Origin: Cycas panzhihuaensis
Lineage: Eukaryota; Cycadophyta
DNA: 64,000 bases
NCBI GenBank assembly: GCA_023213395.1
Contig: CM041465.1
Location: 35,905,741-35,969,740, forward strand
Direction of reading: 5' to 3'
The position numbers and the translations under genes were made by a program. Every line of letters starts with the position of its first letter. Positions within the stretch are counted from its first letter, which is position 1. Positions 33,885 through 46,199 of the stretch are shown here, one piece after another. The notes below the pieces were generated by a model. That model saw nothing but the letters and a program-made list of their open reading frames with translations. It had not been told where the DNA came from and made no database searches.

Positions 33885-34260
33885 TACACATTGATGGGGG
33901 TAGTAGGGGTAATCCAGGACTATATCCTACTACATCGGTAGTGCATGATCAACCAGGTTATTTCTTAACCTCCCTCAGTATGTTTCTACCTTAGGTAACT
34001 AATAATAAAGCCAAATATATAGCGATTATAGAAGCTTTGATAAATGTCCTACACTTTTACCATGATTCTATTGACCTTGATTCTTAAGCCATAATCTATT
34101 AACTAGTTGGTTTATATCATGTCCATTCTCCTCAACTACATTCCCTTTATCGTTAGGCTTTGTCATTATTGTCTTCTTTTTCATGAGTCATCATACAATA
34201 TGTCTCATGCAATACAAATACTGAAACAAACTCTTTAGTCTCTTGTATCTTAGGACATTT
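33885..34260 (+). pseudogene. G1 additional archaeal-type RNase H (aRNH)
   Basis: One plus-strand frame gives IHIDGGSRGNPG, the DG.SRGNPG motif with the first catalytic Asp. It continues QPGYFLTSLSMFLP, stop, VTNNKAKYIAIIEALINVL, where the catalytic Glu of NN.AEY reads Lys. Then come DSIDLDS, GLYHVHSPQLHSLYR and VIIQYVSCNTNTETNSL. The 125-codon order matches the archaeal-type RNase H acquired by Tat-lineage gypsy elements, distinct from the gypsy RNase H at 20400. Five stops, most at likely Gln or Trp codons. Its position 3' of integrase is notable. Confidence 0.85.
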
Positions 34261-37200
34261 TCCCTAATAATCTTTCTTATGGAAGCTATGGGCACTACTC
34301 CAAAATGAGTATAAATGATCATATAAATATTATTATCCATAATTTTATTAAAAAGGTTATATTTCTTTTTAAGTATAAGATAGAGCATATATACGAAGTT
34401 AACCAAATATATATCATATAAAAAAGGGAAAGGTAATGGAGAAGTAAGGTTAAAGTCAATAATCTTTTATACATTTGTAATCTCAAAAAATAGAATAATG
34501 ATGTCATATATATATAAAAGATCATGTAGTACATCAAAGTATATATATAAGACTATGGTCTTGTTGCTTCCCTGGGCATATATAAATCATCATAAGTATA
34601 CCCACTCATATATCCTTCTACCCATGGAGTTAACTCATCCCTCTCTCCTTCCACTCTCTCCTTATGTACATGGTCATCCCTATCAAGGATGATGAGAGCC
34701 ACTTTGTTTACCTCCTATATGATGGCTATATAAATGACTAGTTGTGATTATTGAAGTGCCTTTTTGTCTTAGGCATATGTCTTATCTACTTAGACATGTT
34801 TATTAATCTAGTAGTTATAGTTTTTGTCTCCTTTCTTAATAGTTGAGATGGTTTCACCTGATGGTGTACCTACTCATAATTGGCAGCTTGGGAACCCTAT
34901 AGACCTGAAAGTATATAGCTACTATTAAAGGCTCTACTGTCCCCCCTAACACCATTGACCTACCTATGCTAGATTTATAGCTTGAATAATAAGTCCTTAT
35001 TTAAGGACACACTAATAATTGAGGCACTCACTCTCTTTAGGTCTAGCCTAGTTTTCAAAATCTAAGGTTTAAGCAAGCACCTCAGCTTGGTACTTAATAC
35101 ACCTAATAGTTATTACCTTCTCCTATAGTTTGTAGAGTTCAATAAAACATAATAACATACGCAAGAGTGGTAACTTTAGGGGTATTAACCATTCCCCTTG
35201 TAAGTCTAGTAATTAGGGTGGTTCAATTAGGAGTTATATTATTTAATCTTTCAAGTTTATAAAATTGTTAAGATTTTATGTTTAAAAATGAAAATTTTTA
35301 TATGTTTAAATAGAAATATATTAAAAACCTAGGAAAAAAAACCTTTAAAAAAATTGAAAAGCTACCTAAAACAGATTGAAAATTGGGTTTAAAAAGGTTA
35401 AGAATGGGCAAAAAAATATTAAGAAATAAAACTTTAGGTTAGGGATAAATTTAAAAAGGAATATTCTCTAAATATCTTAAAGTATATAACCTAAGGTTTA
35501 TAAACTATTGAAAAATAAAAAATCAAATATACAGGAACATTTCTTCTCACCGAAGCTATGAAATCAAAGACTAACACTATATCTAGGGTGAGGATGTTGC
35601 AAGGAATTGAACAAGTAGTCATAATAGATATTTTTAACCATCACATAGTAAACTGTAAGGTGTTGAAAAATGTATAATTACCTAGATTCCTCTCTACAAA
35701 TTAATTAGGCACAACAAATTGATCTCATATAGAATTTGAGTGAGTTAATCGCTACACTATGTCAAATACTAGATAGAATAGGTTCCTGATGTCTATTATC
35801 TTAACACTTTATTTGCCAAATACTTTGTGTATTGTGTTTGCTCACATATGTATTACTTGCCTATGTGAGTGCTTCAATTGTGTGATAGAGTTCACCTGCA
35901 TGTTACCTACAATGTTCACTTCTTATAATTTTCTCATGAGTTGTAAATGAACATCAAGTGAAGGGGTTGATTAATGGGAGCTATTACAAGTCCTTCAATT
36001 ACTAAGATGGTACTTGACTGTTTACCTTATCATCTAAAATTTTTTTAGTGATTTATGGCTCAACATTGGATGACATATTAATTAATCTAGATTAAAATAA
36101 AGTAACAAAAATTCAATGCCTAGATCATACATCTAAAATCTACATTAGAGATAGCATAATAATGCTCTTATAGAGATGATGAATGAATGAAGCACCGAGA
36201 ATGTCTTATCTCTCTTTAAAAGTTTTGTAATAGTAATATGATGGGACTATTTTTAACTAGTATGTCATAGGGAGAAAGAGGGTATTATAAGTCTTGAGAG
36301 GGAAAGCAAATGATATAGATGGACTTGAAATAAGTAGCCACAAGGTAGATAACTAGATAATCATGACCTAATAAAAGTAAATTAATGTTTAAAATGTAAT
36401 AGAGTTAAAAATATCCTTTTGCTAACGAAAGGGAGGCATAATTATAAATCAACAACTAGTCTATTTAAAAAATATAAAGACTACCAAATTCTTTCCTTCT
36501 ATTAAAAAAAGGAGAGAGAGAGAGAAGGGGACTTATTACTTTCACTTTCTATAGAGGTGCAATAGTAACTCATGTAGGTCTAATATCAAATGGCTTTAAC
36601 TATAACAATAGTCCCAAGAAAAAACAACTTCTACCACAACCTTAACCTCAACAATAAGAGTCTCAACTTCAGCAACATGCTATGATAATATTATACTATA
36701 GGCCAAGTATTATTACACACATCAGTAACCATTTAGCACTCACTTATAAGGCAAGATTAGATGTATAAGGGAAGACCTATAGGCTCATAACTAGCTACAA
36801 GCAAACTGCTCATTTTAATCATCCTATTCACAACATTAATTTCATTAATCACTAATCAAAGAAAGAGCTTATCAAGTAATAAGTTATCTTTGATACCAAG
36901 TGAAGGGAGTGGGAGTTTGTCTTAACTTCCACTAAGGATCAAGTCTCACAAAGCAAAAATAAACACTCATATAATATGCATATAAAAGCTAATGTAAGGA
37001 GATTGGATTTGTTAGTCCTCCAATGTTAAAAAATATTTCATTAATCACTCAAATAAGAATACATTACATGAATATTATGCTTCTTATATACATGCATTTT
37101 ATAGTTACAAGAGAGAGGTATTAAGGAATATAAAGGATTGATCATGCAAGCTGATATTTAGTACCTTGTATGATTAACTTACAGAAGTGTTACAATGAGG

Positions 37201-37303
37201 CATGAACAAAAATGACCCCACATACTTAGGCTCATAACCTTATGTTGTAATTTAACACAAACATGAGACTAATATCCTTTAATGCACTAACTTACTAATA
37301 TCA
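34261..37303 (+). other. G1 3' noncoding region
   Basis: About 3 kb with no recognisable domain on either strand. A purine run aaaaaaaggagagagagag... at about 36506-36532 is the best PPT-like tract, but the sequence after it does not match the start of the 5' LTR. Short open frames (34191-34692) look like chance AT-rich reading. Confidence 0.5.
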
Positions 37304-37308
37304 TATTA
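37304..37308. other. TSD of E2 (left)
   Basis: tatta here pairs with catta at 50089-50093; the one difference is a C-to-T transition. Confidence 0.65.
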
Positions 37309-37621
37309 TGAAGAATAATGGAGATAGAGTGGAGTAAGTGTAAACATAAATCAATCTATATTCAAATGTATTTCAATCCATATTATAAAAGATAATATAA
37401 TTTCCATAAGTTTGGTGGTGTTGATAAACACTAAGGTTTTGAGACCCAAAATATTTATTCGGAAGGTGGGCGCGAGCCCTTCTCAACCTAGAATTCAAAA
37501 TATAATAAATAAATAAGCAACTTAATAAAATAATATTACCTTTTGTCAAATGTTATCTCCCATGGTTCCAAGATGCCTTTGCACACATGTGATGTTAATA
37601 TAATAAACATTAGATCTAACA
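37309..37621 (-). repeat. E2 3' LTR
   Basis: tgaagaataatggag...tagatctaaca. Shared blocks with 49781-50088: aatttccataagtttggtgg, cctagaattcaaaatataat and gcacacatgtgatgttaat. Confidence 0.92.
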
Positions 37622-37639
37622 TTCTCCCCCATAATGTTC

Positions 37640-38362
37640 ATTATGTGAAATGTCAAGCTTCTTCTTGAATCTGTGAAATTTATATTTTAGGAAAACTTTA
37701 AGAGAGATATTGAATACTTGTTCATTAGCTTTATCACCATCTTTGAAGTGCTTATCAACTTGTATTATTGTCCTTGTAATGTAGTCTTCTTCAATAAAGC
37801 ATGGTTCATGTGACTTCTAAACTTAATTTGAATGAGTGGGTGCAGCTTCTTTAAGATATTTGTCTTCTTGATCTTTTACCTTATTGGAATCAATTTGGTC
37901 AAAGGTACACCCAACCTCATCAAACACAATAATGTGATCATTAATTTTGTTGGAGTCATTAACATTAGCCAATGTATCATTGTCAACCTGCTCTATCATC
38001 TATCGCATATGAAAAACATCATCAATATAATTAGTTTCATCTAGTTTTATAGTGTCTCCTCCATAAACTGATTTTAAGGTATTTTATGCATTTTTAGATG
38101 TGATTATTTTGCTTATACTAGTGAATATAGTATCATCTAATGTATAAAAAATTAAGGTTAAAGGCTCATTATCTTTTCTCATATTTTCTTTAAATATTTA
38201 TTTTTCCTCTAAAGTAAAATTGACACTTAAGTCATGGTAACCATAGTTTACATAATTCCACATATTTTTAGTGATAAAGAGTGTTTTCATAAATTTTTTC
38301 CAAAGTAAAAAATTAGTACCATCAAATATGGGAATTATTATGTCATCTAGATATGTTGTCGT
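37640..38362 (-). pseudogene. E2 copia-type gag directly upstream of the PPT
   Basis: The former start codon at 38362-38360 reads ACG instead of ATG. The reading continues IIIPIFDGTNFLLWKKFMKT, LFITKN, then GYHDLSVNFTLEE, MRKDNEPLTLIFYTLDD, SKIITSKNA, stop, NTLKSVYGGDTIKLDE and NYIDDVFHMR. A tail rich in Asp, Lys and His follows (FNISLKVFLKYKFHRFKKK). Motif order and spacing match E1 residue for residue with many substitutions. The FDGTN...W motif is the copia gag start. No pol follows. Confidence 0.82.
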
Positions 38363-40157
38363 TATAAAACACTATAATACATAATCTAAAAGATATGGTC
38401 TTAATGAACACATAAGAATCCTTTTAACTTCAAGTAAAAAATAACTCAAAATATGTAATAAATCTCCCTTCACATGAACTTTCAACAAAATTCCTTCTTA
38501 ATCAATGAAATGAAGATAATTAGTTAATGAGATAAAAAGTATAACTCTTTTTTAATAAAACAATGCAATATAAATATTCTCCTTTTGAAAATGAAACAAA
38601 TATATAACTAATGATCTTTTCAAAATAATATAATTAAACATTGAAAGGTAAAGGCCTATGAATTGAGCTTATAATTATGTAATATAATGCACCTTATTTG
38701 AGCTTTTAAATTAACTTTGAAAATGTTTTACTAATGAGCCAAAAGTAGCTTTTGAATAAGCATAAATGAGTTAAATTAAGCTTTACTTTATAGATGAATA
38801 AACTAAACATAAAAGTGCCTTTGTATGAGTCCTTTTCAATCTATAGAAAAAATGCAAAGTATGCTTTAAATATAACCTTAAAATATGCTCTTTTGTTTGA
38901 CCTTTAATACACTTTTAAGAGAATGCTTTAAAGAAGTAAGATAACCTTAAATAAGCAAAACATATATTTTAAATGAGTTCTAAACTAAAGTTTATAAGCT
39001 AAGAAATAAAGTAGCAGCTTTAGAATATAGGTATAAAGAGTTAGAGAGCACTCGTTTGAAGCATTTATTTCCAAAAATTTCCTTCTTTTCAAGAGGCTAA
39101 AATATGACTAAATAGCTAAAAAATTCAATTATGAGCTTCTAAAAATAGATAAAAGCTATCAACAATATATTAGTAGCTCAATATTACGTAAGTATGCTAA
39201 GTCAGAATAAAAAAATAAATTAAAATATCTGAAAAAAAACCAAGTTAGGGTCAATTAGAAGGCTTAACTTCACCAGAGTTAAAACCCTACAAAACAACAT
39301 CAAATTTTATTAAAAACCACTTCAATATGCAGACAATCAAAATACTTTTTGATAGATCTAACCATTTAAAAAATAGACTCTTGGATCAACAGTTATAACA
39401 GAAACTGTGATAGGACCTCTTTAGAGCAACAAAATGAGTGGGTGGGGGGGGTTAAGCCCCTTGGAATTAAGCCTCTAGTCACTTGAATGATGAATAAAAC
39501 CAGTTGCTGCGCTATACAAAGGGGATGACAGACACCAAGAAGCTATATAAAGTAGTCAATTCCCTTTAGATTGAAGAAATAACAATAAATAATTGATTTT
39601 TAAGTGAGAAAAGACCCTTTTTAATACTAAAGTCGGAGGTCATATGGCTAAAATTAGTGATCAAGGGCTAAAGATAAGGGGCTAGACTTTAAAAAGTATA
39701 ATTTCATTCAAACCTTATAACTTTAATAAAAATAAAGTTGATTTAAATTGAAAAAACACATTTACGTATTTTTTGACATTTACGCGCAGAAATGGAGAGG
39801 TTAAAGCAATTGAAAATCGATCCTACAAGTTGTAGATCTTCATGAAATTAGAGGGAGAACTTTATATCATGCCAACAGAGGATTTGGTAGAGAAAACAAA
39901 GAGAGAAATGATTTCAAAATGGAGTTTTTCACTCACAGAGTTTGTGGAGGGCACGCAAGCACTAAGAGATTGTACAGTCCATACAGAGTACAAAAATGGT
40001 TAAAGACTGCTTTATTTAGATCTTAGTAGGTTTGCACCCCTACTACAAAAGAGATTTGATGAAAAACAAAGGAGAAATGAGCAAATAAGAAGAGGAGCAG
40101 TGGGGTTTCACTGGCAAGATTGAGTAGTTGAGCTTCCGAGAGGGAGATCTCTGTGTA
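38363..40157 (-). other. E2 leader, main part
   Basis: AT-rich, no protein recognised. It shares blocks with the E1 leader (for example ccctttttaatactaaagtc at about 39628 against ccctttttaataatgaagtc in E1). A G run occurs at 39441-39450. Confidence 0.55.
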
Positions 40158-40162
40158 GAAGC
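40158..40162. other. TSD of C1 (left)
   Basis: gaagc pairs with gatgc at 49360-49364, four of five bases. Confidence 0.65.
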
Positions 40163-40379
40163 TGTCAAAGGTTCAATATGAAAATTGATGAATGCTCTTC
40201 ACTTTATTGATCAATCATTTGATTATATATATACAATTATAGAGAAGGTATAGATAACAATTGCTCAATAGGATTATGCCACTTGTCACTTTAAGAGAGG
40301 AGAGGAGAAGGGTTAAGGACCCTTAATTAAATACTTTAGGAACACATCATAACCCTAGATAGAACATTAGCTTCTACAC
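40163..40379 (-). repeat. C1 3' LTR
   Basis: tgtcaaaggttcaatatg...cattagcttctaca. Its mate at 49144-49359 differs by scattered substitutions. Confidence 0.94.
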
Positions 40380-40479
40380 CCCCTCTTAATGTTTTATGTA
40401 TCTTAATCCTAATTAATTTCTAAAGAAAAAGATTTTTTCCCTGCTAAGAGATTTGGTAAGAATGTCAGTTGTTTGTTCT

Positions 40480-41270
40480 CCTGAAGTACAATGCTAAAGC
40501 TTGATTTCTCTGTTCTGCACTTTTTCTCTGATGAAGTGATAGTGCACTTCTATGTGCTTTGTTCTTGCATGCATCATTGAGTTCTTTGTCATTTTGATTG
40601 TTCTTTGATTATCACAAAAATCTAAGTAGGCACCACTTGCTTTTGTCCTAGACAATTTAGGAGTTGTCTGATCCATACTCCTTCGTATGCTGTATTGACT
40701 ATTGCCTTGTATTCAACTTCTGTTGAAGATAATGCCACCATGTGTACTTTTTGCTACTCCAAGAGATCAATGATTCCCCTAGGAAGAAATAGTACCATGA
40801 TGTAGATTTCCTATTTATTTTGTCTCCAGCCCAATTCGAGTCATAAAACCCAATTAACTACATATTGTTCTCTCTTTTATATTCCAATCCAAGACTTGTT
40901 GTTCATTTCTTATATCATAGGATTCTCTTTGTAGCATTCTAATGAGGGACTTTGGGATTTTCCATAAACCTAGAGACTATATCAATTGCACATGAAATGT
41001 CAGGTCGTGTGGCTGTAAGATAAATTAAGCTTCTAATTAATTGTCTGTATATGGTTATATAAACAGGGTGTGCTCCTTATTCTATGCTTAGTATAATTCT
41101 AGTTTCCATTGGTGTGGCAACACTATTATAGCTATCTATTTTGAATTTACTTAGTAAAATTTTGACATATCTAGACAGTGAAAGAACAATGGAGTGATTG
41201 TTTTGTTCTATTTCTATATCGAGATAGTAATGCAACATTCCTAGATCTATCATTTCAAAAACATTCTCGA
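40480..41270 (-). pseudogene. C1 copia RNase H
   Basis: In element direction the region after RT ends in SGAYLDFCDNQRTIKMTKNS, then HARTKHIEVHYHFIREKVQN, the well-known TKHI...HFIRE motif of copia RNase H. Upstream, the reading VEYKAIVNTAYEGV-like at about 40690 gives the AEY region. Stops are present but the domain order is complete. Confidence 0.85.
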
Positions 41271-41271
41271 A

Positions 41272-41910
41272 TTACTTTTTAGTAAATGTTATTGAATCCT
41301 TGTCATCTCCAGTAGTTAACATGTCATCTACATATACCACTATGATAGATGTTAAGCCCTGATTAGATTTCACATACAGACTATGATTTGATTCACATCG
41401 GTAGAAGCCATTTTGAGTGAGATATAAATCTAGCTTGGTGTACCAGGCTCTTGATGCTTGTTTGATATCATACAATACTTTTCTTAATTTGTAGACCATA
41501 TTTTCGCATCATGATTTTATGTATCCTTTAATCTGATATGTATACACTTCTTCTTGCAGATCACCATTCATGAATGCACTTTTAACATCCATTTGATAAA
41601 TCTTCCATCCTTTTTTACTTGTAATTACGATCACAGTTCTTACTGTATTTAGTTTTACTACTAGGGAGAATGTTTCTTCATAATCAGTTCCAGCTGTTTG
41701 TGTATCCTTTTGTGACTAGTCTCTCCTTATATTTCTCAACTTTCCCATTTGGCTTTTCTTTTGTTTTGTACACCCATTTATAATTTACAATAGGTTTATC
41801 TTTAGGAGCTGGTACTAAGTCCCATGTTTTATTTCTATGTATATCTTTAATCTCTGTGTCTATTGTCGCTTTTCAGTCTTGAGAGTTACTTGTTTCTCAT
41901 AAGAGCTTGG
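41272..41910 (-). pseudogene. C1 copia reverse transcriptase
   Basis: An open stretch at 41499-41272 reads MVYKLRKVLYDIKQASRAWY, KLDLYLTQNGFYRC, then LTSIIVVYVDDMLTTG with the intact YVDD catalytic box. Upstream (to about 41900), MDVKSAFMNGDLQEEVYTYQ-like sequence supplies the first catalytic Asp. The typical K.LYGLKQAPRAWY appears as K.LYDIKQASRAWY. Single stops separate the pieces. Confidence 0.88.
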
Positions 41911-42251
41911 TTCGATGGAGTATACTAAGGGTTGTGGTTTTTGAGATCTGGTTCAATATTCAAATATTTCTCCTTTTGTTTCCTCAAGGGTCTTGAGATA
42001 CCATTTTGGTACTTGTTTTGAGGAATGTTCATGTGGTGACTTTGTTTCTTCATCTTTTTTATGAGTATCTGAACCACTGCCTTATTGCATATCAGACAGA
42101 TGAATACTAGAATCATATGCTTGTTAGTTATTTGACGTCATTTCCTCTGAAGTTCCATTTTCTGTTCCAAAACTCTTAGAGGTAATGTCCAATTTATCTT
42201 CTAACTGAATAGTTTGTGGGTTTTGATCATTAATATTTATTTCTTGATGCA

Positions 42252-42868
42252 CTATTTTATCAAGTTCTTTTTCTCATCAAAGATTATATCCCTACTTACA
42301 TATAGTTTATCTATCTTTGGATCAAGACATCTGTTCACTTTTAAATGACTATTGTACCTAACCATTATGCATTTTATGCTTTTATTATCCAACTTAGTCC
42401 TTTTCTTATCAGGGATGTGAACATACACTTTGCAACCGAAAATCTTTAGATGACTTATATTGGGATTATGTCTCATTTATGCTTCTTCAAGTGTTACATT
42501 ATCCAGTGACTGAGTAGGACTTCTGTTGATTAAGTATACAACTATATGTATAGCTTCTGCCCATTATTTCTTAGCTATCTCACTATTGTCTATCATGCAT
42601 CGAGCCATTTCTATAAGAGTTTTGGTCATTCTTTATGCAACCCCATTTGATTGAGGTGTATAAGGAGTTGTAAACTGCCTACAAATTCCATGGGTTTTGC
42701 AAAAATGGAGGAATTCATTAGATGTAAATTCCCCCCCCCCTCTCCTATCTAAATGGATATGTTTAATTTTCTTACTACTTTCTAATTCAATTTCTACCTT
42801 GAATTCTTTGAAATAACTAAATGATTCTGATTTGTTAGAAAGAAAGTATACCTATGTTTACCCTCCTC
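42252..42868 (-). pseudogene. C1 integrase, C-terminal two thirds, fused to gag by deletion
   Basis: The reading begins RYTFFLTNQN, continues after a frameshift FKVEIELESSKKIKHIHLDR, then GGEFTSNEFLHFCKTHGI, TTPYTPQSNGVA, MARCMIDNSEIAKK and RHNPNISHLKIFGCKVYVHI. The GEF, TPQ.NGV and HL..FGC motifs are copia integrase. The N-terminal HHCC finger and first catalytic Asp are absent, as are protease and the gag zinc knuckle. The C tract at 42731-42740 contributes a frameshift. Confidence 0.87.
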
Positions 42869-43322
42869 AAAAGATTTAAGAAGTTTGTTAAGTACAAGAT
42901 GTATCAACTTGGTGTCAGTCAACTTGTCTTCAACATTGAGAAGACTGATTTTAATATTGGTTAGTCTTGTTATGAATTCTAACATGGTTTGACCTTCCCT
43001 CATTTTTAGTTTGTAAAGTTCTTCTCTTAGAGTCACAATTCTTACTTCATTTGTTGTATTGAATATGGAGGAAATTATTTTCCATATTTCACTGGCATGT
43101 TTTAAACCATCCACATATACCAATGAGTACAGAGATCGCTATATTGTTCCTTTCTTCCTAGTTTATTAAATCTACAATGTCAAATGGTTATTTTTCTTCC
43201 CGAGTAGTAATCTTCTAGGCATGTTTTACCCTTAAGAGACCTTCTATTTTTATCTTCTAAATATTGAAATTCATTTCAGTTAATTTATCATTTTCAGGCA
43301 GTGATCAAGTAGAGACAACCAT
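42868..43322 (-). pseudogene. C1 copia gag (UBN2), 5' part, truncated
   Basis: Start ATG at 43322-43320. The reading passes TEMNFNI, KIKIEGLLRVKHA, then VYVDGLKHASEIWKIISSIF, TLREELYKLKMREGQTMLEF and LTNIKISLLNVEDKLTDTKL. It ends LNKLLKSFE, where it meets integrase sequence. The ASEIW...L......K...G.....F pattern is the UBN2 gag core. The zinc knuckle and all of protease are deleted. Confidence 0.87.
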
Positions 43323-43875
43323 AATTATTTGTAAATTGATTGCTAAGAAGGTCAGATTTAATGATAGGAGGCTGTAAGGACAGATGTATGCATGATTATA
43401 TGGAATTCCATATAGAATCCAAAGTGTACAGACAAAAAAAAATAATGGTCCTAAACTGAAGTGCTTGCAAATGGTTATTCAAAAATATGTTTATTATCTT
43501 AAAAATTTCTTAACTCTAAGAGATACGACAGTAAGAAGATGAAAACCCACATAGAACCCAAAGTATACAGATAAGAAATGACAGTCCCATACTAAAATAC
43601 TCATAAATGGGTATCCAAAAATATGTTTATTATCTTAAAACTATCGCAGGTTTGAGAGATATGACTGTAAGAAGGTGAAAACTCATGCCCAAGGGTTTCA
43701 AAGAGAATAGAGAAAAATCTTAAAAAAATCAGATTGAATCTCTTGAAAGATGGATTGAACACTATCAATCACTGATACGAGGAGTTTTTGGCACCTTGAA
43801 TCAATAATTTTTGAGAGAATTTTAATGACTTTTTAAGAGGAGAAGCCTCAAACTTGCGTGCCCTTGTGACTGGTC
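43323..43875 (-). other. C1 leader, part next to gag
   Basis: Noncoding leader that holds a 139-bp tandem duplication (43401-43680). It continues at 48839 beyond C2. Confidence 0.6.
43401..43680. repeat. Tandem duplication, period about 139 bp, in the C1 leader
   Basis: agaatccaaagtgtacaga at 43414 recurs as agaacccaaagtatacaga at 43553. The blocks caaaaatatgtttattatct and gtaagaag.tgaaaac also occur twice at the same spacing. Confidence 0.85.
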
Positions 43876-43880
43876 AAAAC
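43876..43880. other. TSD of C2 (left)
   Basis: aaaac, identical to 48834-48838. Confidence 0.93.
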
Positions 43881-44374
43881 TTAAGAGAAAATATAACTGC
43901 AGAAGCAATGTGATAATAGAACTTTAAACCATGCAAAGAATAAATAGCATAAACAAACCAAGCACTCAATAAAGAATACTAAGAGATTTAAATCTAAGCA
44001 TAGACCTTTTATTAATCTAAGTAACAAATAAAAAATTATAGAGATGAATAAACCCTAACTCTTCACATCGACTCATCCACAACCTTCTATTACATGTGCC
44101 ATTACATAAGAATATATATAGACACAACATTACAAGATATTGCCTTGCAGTTTTATAATATAATGGGCATAAACCATGGGTCAACAAAGACCCCCATAAG
44201 ACACTCAAAAATTTTTCTCAGGGGCTTTCACCCTTAAACCCCTGCCTGGAGGGCTACTAGCCCCACAAACCCCTCAGTCAGGGACCCTATAATGAGCCCC
44301 CAAACCCTACAAAGAGGCTTGGGTGTAATGCCTATACCCATGTAACACTTGCAAAGTCTTCAACATATCTAACA
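43881..44374 (-). repeat. C2 3' LTR
   Basis: ttaagagaaaatataac...atatctaaca. It contains about 115 bp (roughly 44195-44315, rich in cccct and gccccc) that the 5' LTR lacks. Confidence 0.92.
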
Positions 44375-44499
44375 ATCTCCCATTTATTGAACACTTTACA
44401 AGAAAACCTACATACACAACTACTAAATGCCAAAATCATAAACACCTATTAGAATTCTACACCATCTAAATTTTTCTATGCTAATAATCTTGGTTAATG

Positions 44500-45230
44500 A
44501 GTCTACAGTATTCTCTTATGTAGCAATATTCTGCAAATCCACCTTGTGATCTTGAACTATTTCTCTTATAAAATGGAACTACATATTAATATGCTTCAAC
44601 CAAGCATGAAAAATAGGGTTCTTTCCTAGGTAGATTGCACTTTAACTATCACAGTCCATCCTCACAACATCCTACTTAAAGCCAATATATGTGCATAATC
44701 TCAGTAACGAAACTGCTTCCTTAAATATATGAGTAACTACCATATACTCTACTTCTGTGCTAGAAAGTACCACAAGTTACTATCTTTTACTCATCCAATT
44801 GACTGCATACCCACTTGTAGATCTTCTATTGTTAAGATCTCCAGCCCAATCAACATCAATAAAACCTCTTAAGTTCACTATTCTACTCTCTATGGGATCT
44901 CCTTGATAGTAAATTCTATAGTCTAATGTACCTTGTAGATACTTGAAAATCCTTTTCACAGCCACCCAATCCTCCCCTCCTAGGTTTGACATATACCTGC
45001 TAACTACTCCTACTGCATTGGTAATGTTTGGTCGAGTGCAAACCATCACACATCAAGCTACCAACAACACTAGTATTAGGGATAAATGCTATGTCTTCAA
45101 CTTCTTGGTGAGTCTTTAGGCATTGTTTAGCTAATAATTTAAAACCAACAACAAGAAGAATATTAACTGGTTTACTATCCTACAACTTGAATGGTTACAA
45201 TATTTTCTCAATGTATTATCTTTGGCTAAG
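44500..45230 (-). pseudogene. C2 copia RNase H
   Basis: An open stretch at 45049-44780 reads MMVCTRPNITNAVGVVSRYM, EDWVAVKRIFKYLQGTLDY and GFIDVDWAGDLNNRRSTSGY. These are the RPDI..AV..VSRY, AVK.ILRYL.GT and GY.DADWAGD..RRSTSGY signatures at the RT-RNase H junction. The typical Asp is kept. Downstream, STEVEYMVVTHI-like and ICLNQNPIF-type RNase H end sequence follows to about 44500 with stops. Confidence 0.88.
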
Positions 45231-45830
45231 CTAAATCTTCTTATTTCTTCTATCCCTTTTAATATTAATGCCCAAAATAAAATGTGCAGTACCAAGTTCC
45301 TTCATCTTAAAATGAGATGCTAGTTGGCATTTCACAAGTTGATTTATTTCTTTATTGTTACCAACTAAAAGGATGTCATCAACATATAAATCTAGAATAA
45401 CAAAATAACCACCAACCTGCTTATAATAAATATAATGATCTACTTTGCTATGCACAAAGCCATCCACCAACATATATAAATCAAACTTCTGATACCACAT
45501 CCTTGGTGATTGTTTCAAGCCGTATAATGACTTCTTCAACCTGCACACCATATTCTCCTTTTTTACAACTTCAAACCCTTTAGGCTAGAACATATAAATT
45601 TCTTTCTCGAGGTCACCGTGAAGAAATGTAGTCTTCACATATATTTGATCCACCTCAAGGTCATAGGCAGCTGTTACATCCAATAAAAATCTAATTAAAG
45701 CAACTTTTGCAACAGGAGAAAATACCTCACCAAAATCTATTCCCTTGACTTGGGAATAGCCCTTTGCTACCAAGTGAGCCTTGTACGTTTTCATAGTACC
45801 ATCTACCTAGAACTTCTTCTTAAAGATCCA
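45231..45830 (-). pseudogene. C2 copia reverse transcriptase
   Basis: Two open pieces. 45794-45585 gives MKTYKAHLVAKGYSQVKGID, FSPVAKVALIRFLLDVTAAY and QIYVKTTFLHGDLEKEIYM; TTF stands where TAFL with its Asp neighbour is usual. 45551-45231 gives MVCRLKKSLYGLKQSPRMWY, FVILDLYVDDILLVGNN and the intact YVDD box. A single stop lies between them. It corresponds to nearly the whole RT. Confidence 0.93.
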
Positions 45831-46199
45831 TTTTTTATCAATAGGTTTTCTACCATCAAGCAGATCTATCAAATCCCACATATTATTTTTGTCTAATGTC
45901 ATCATTACTTCTTGCATGGCCTTCATCTAGAGTTGGCTCTCTTTTGACTCAAGAGCCTCCCAAACAATACCTAGATCATCATCTGTAGTAGATAAAACAA
46001 AAGAGGAGTGATGAAAGTCTTCAAGAATATACCTGCCAGGATATCTTCTCTCACGAGTTGATCTCCTTAAGATATGGGGTTCTTGAGATTCATCTACCTC
46101 TACAACTAGTTCTTCCTCTTTAGTTGACTTATATTCTAATGTAGAATCTTTATCTCTTACTTTAAATTATACCTTTTTAGAGTGTTCGTCCTTTGATTC

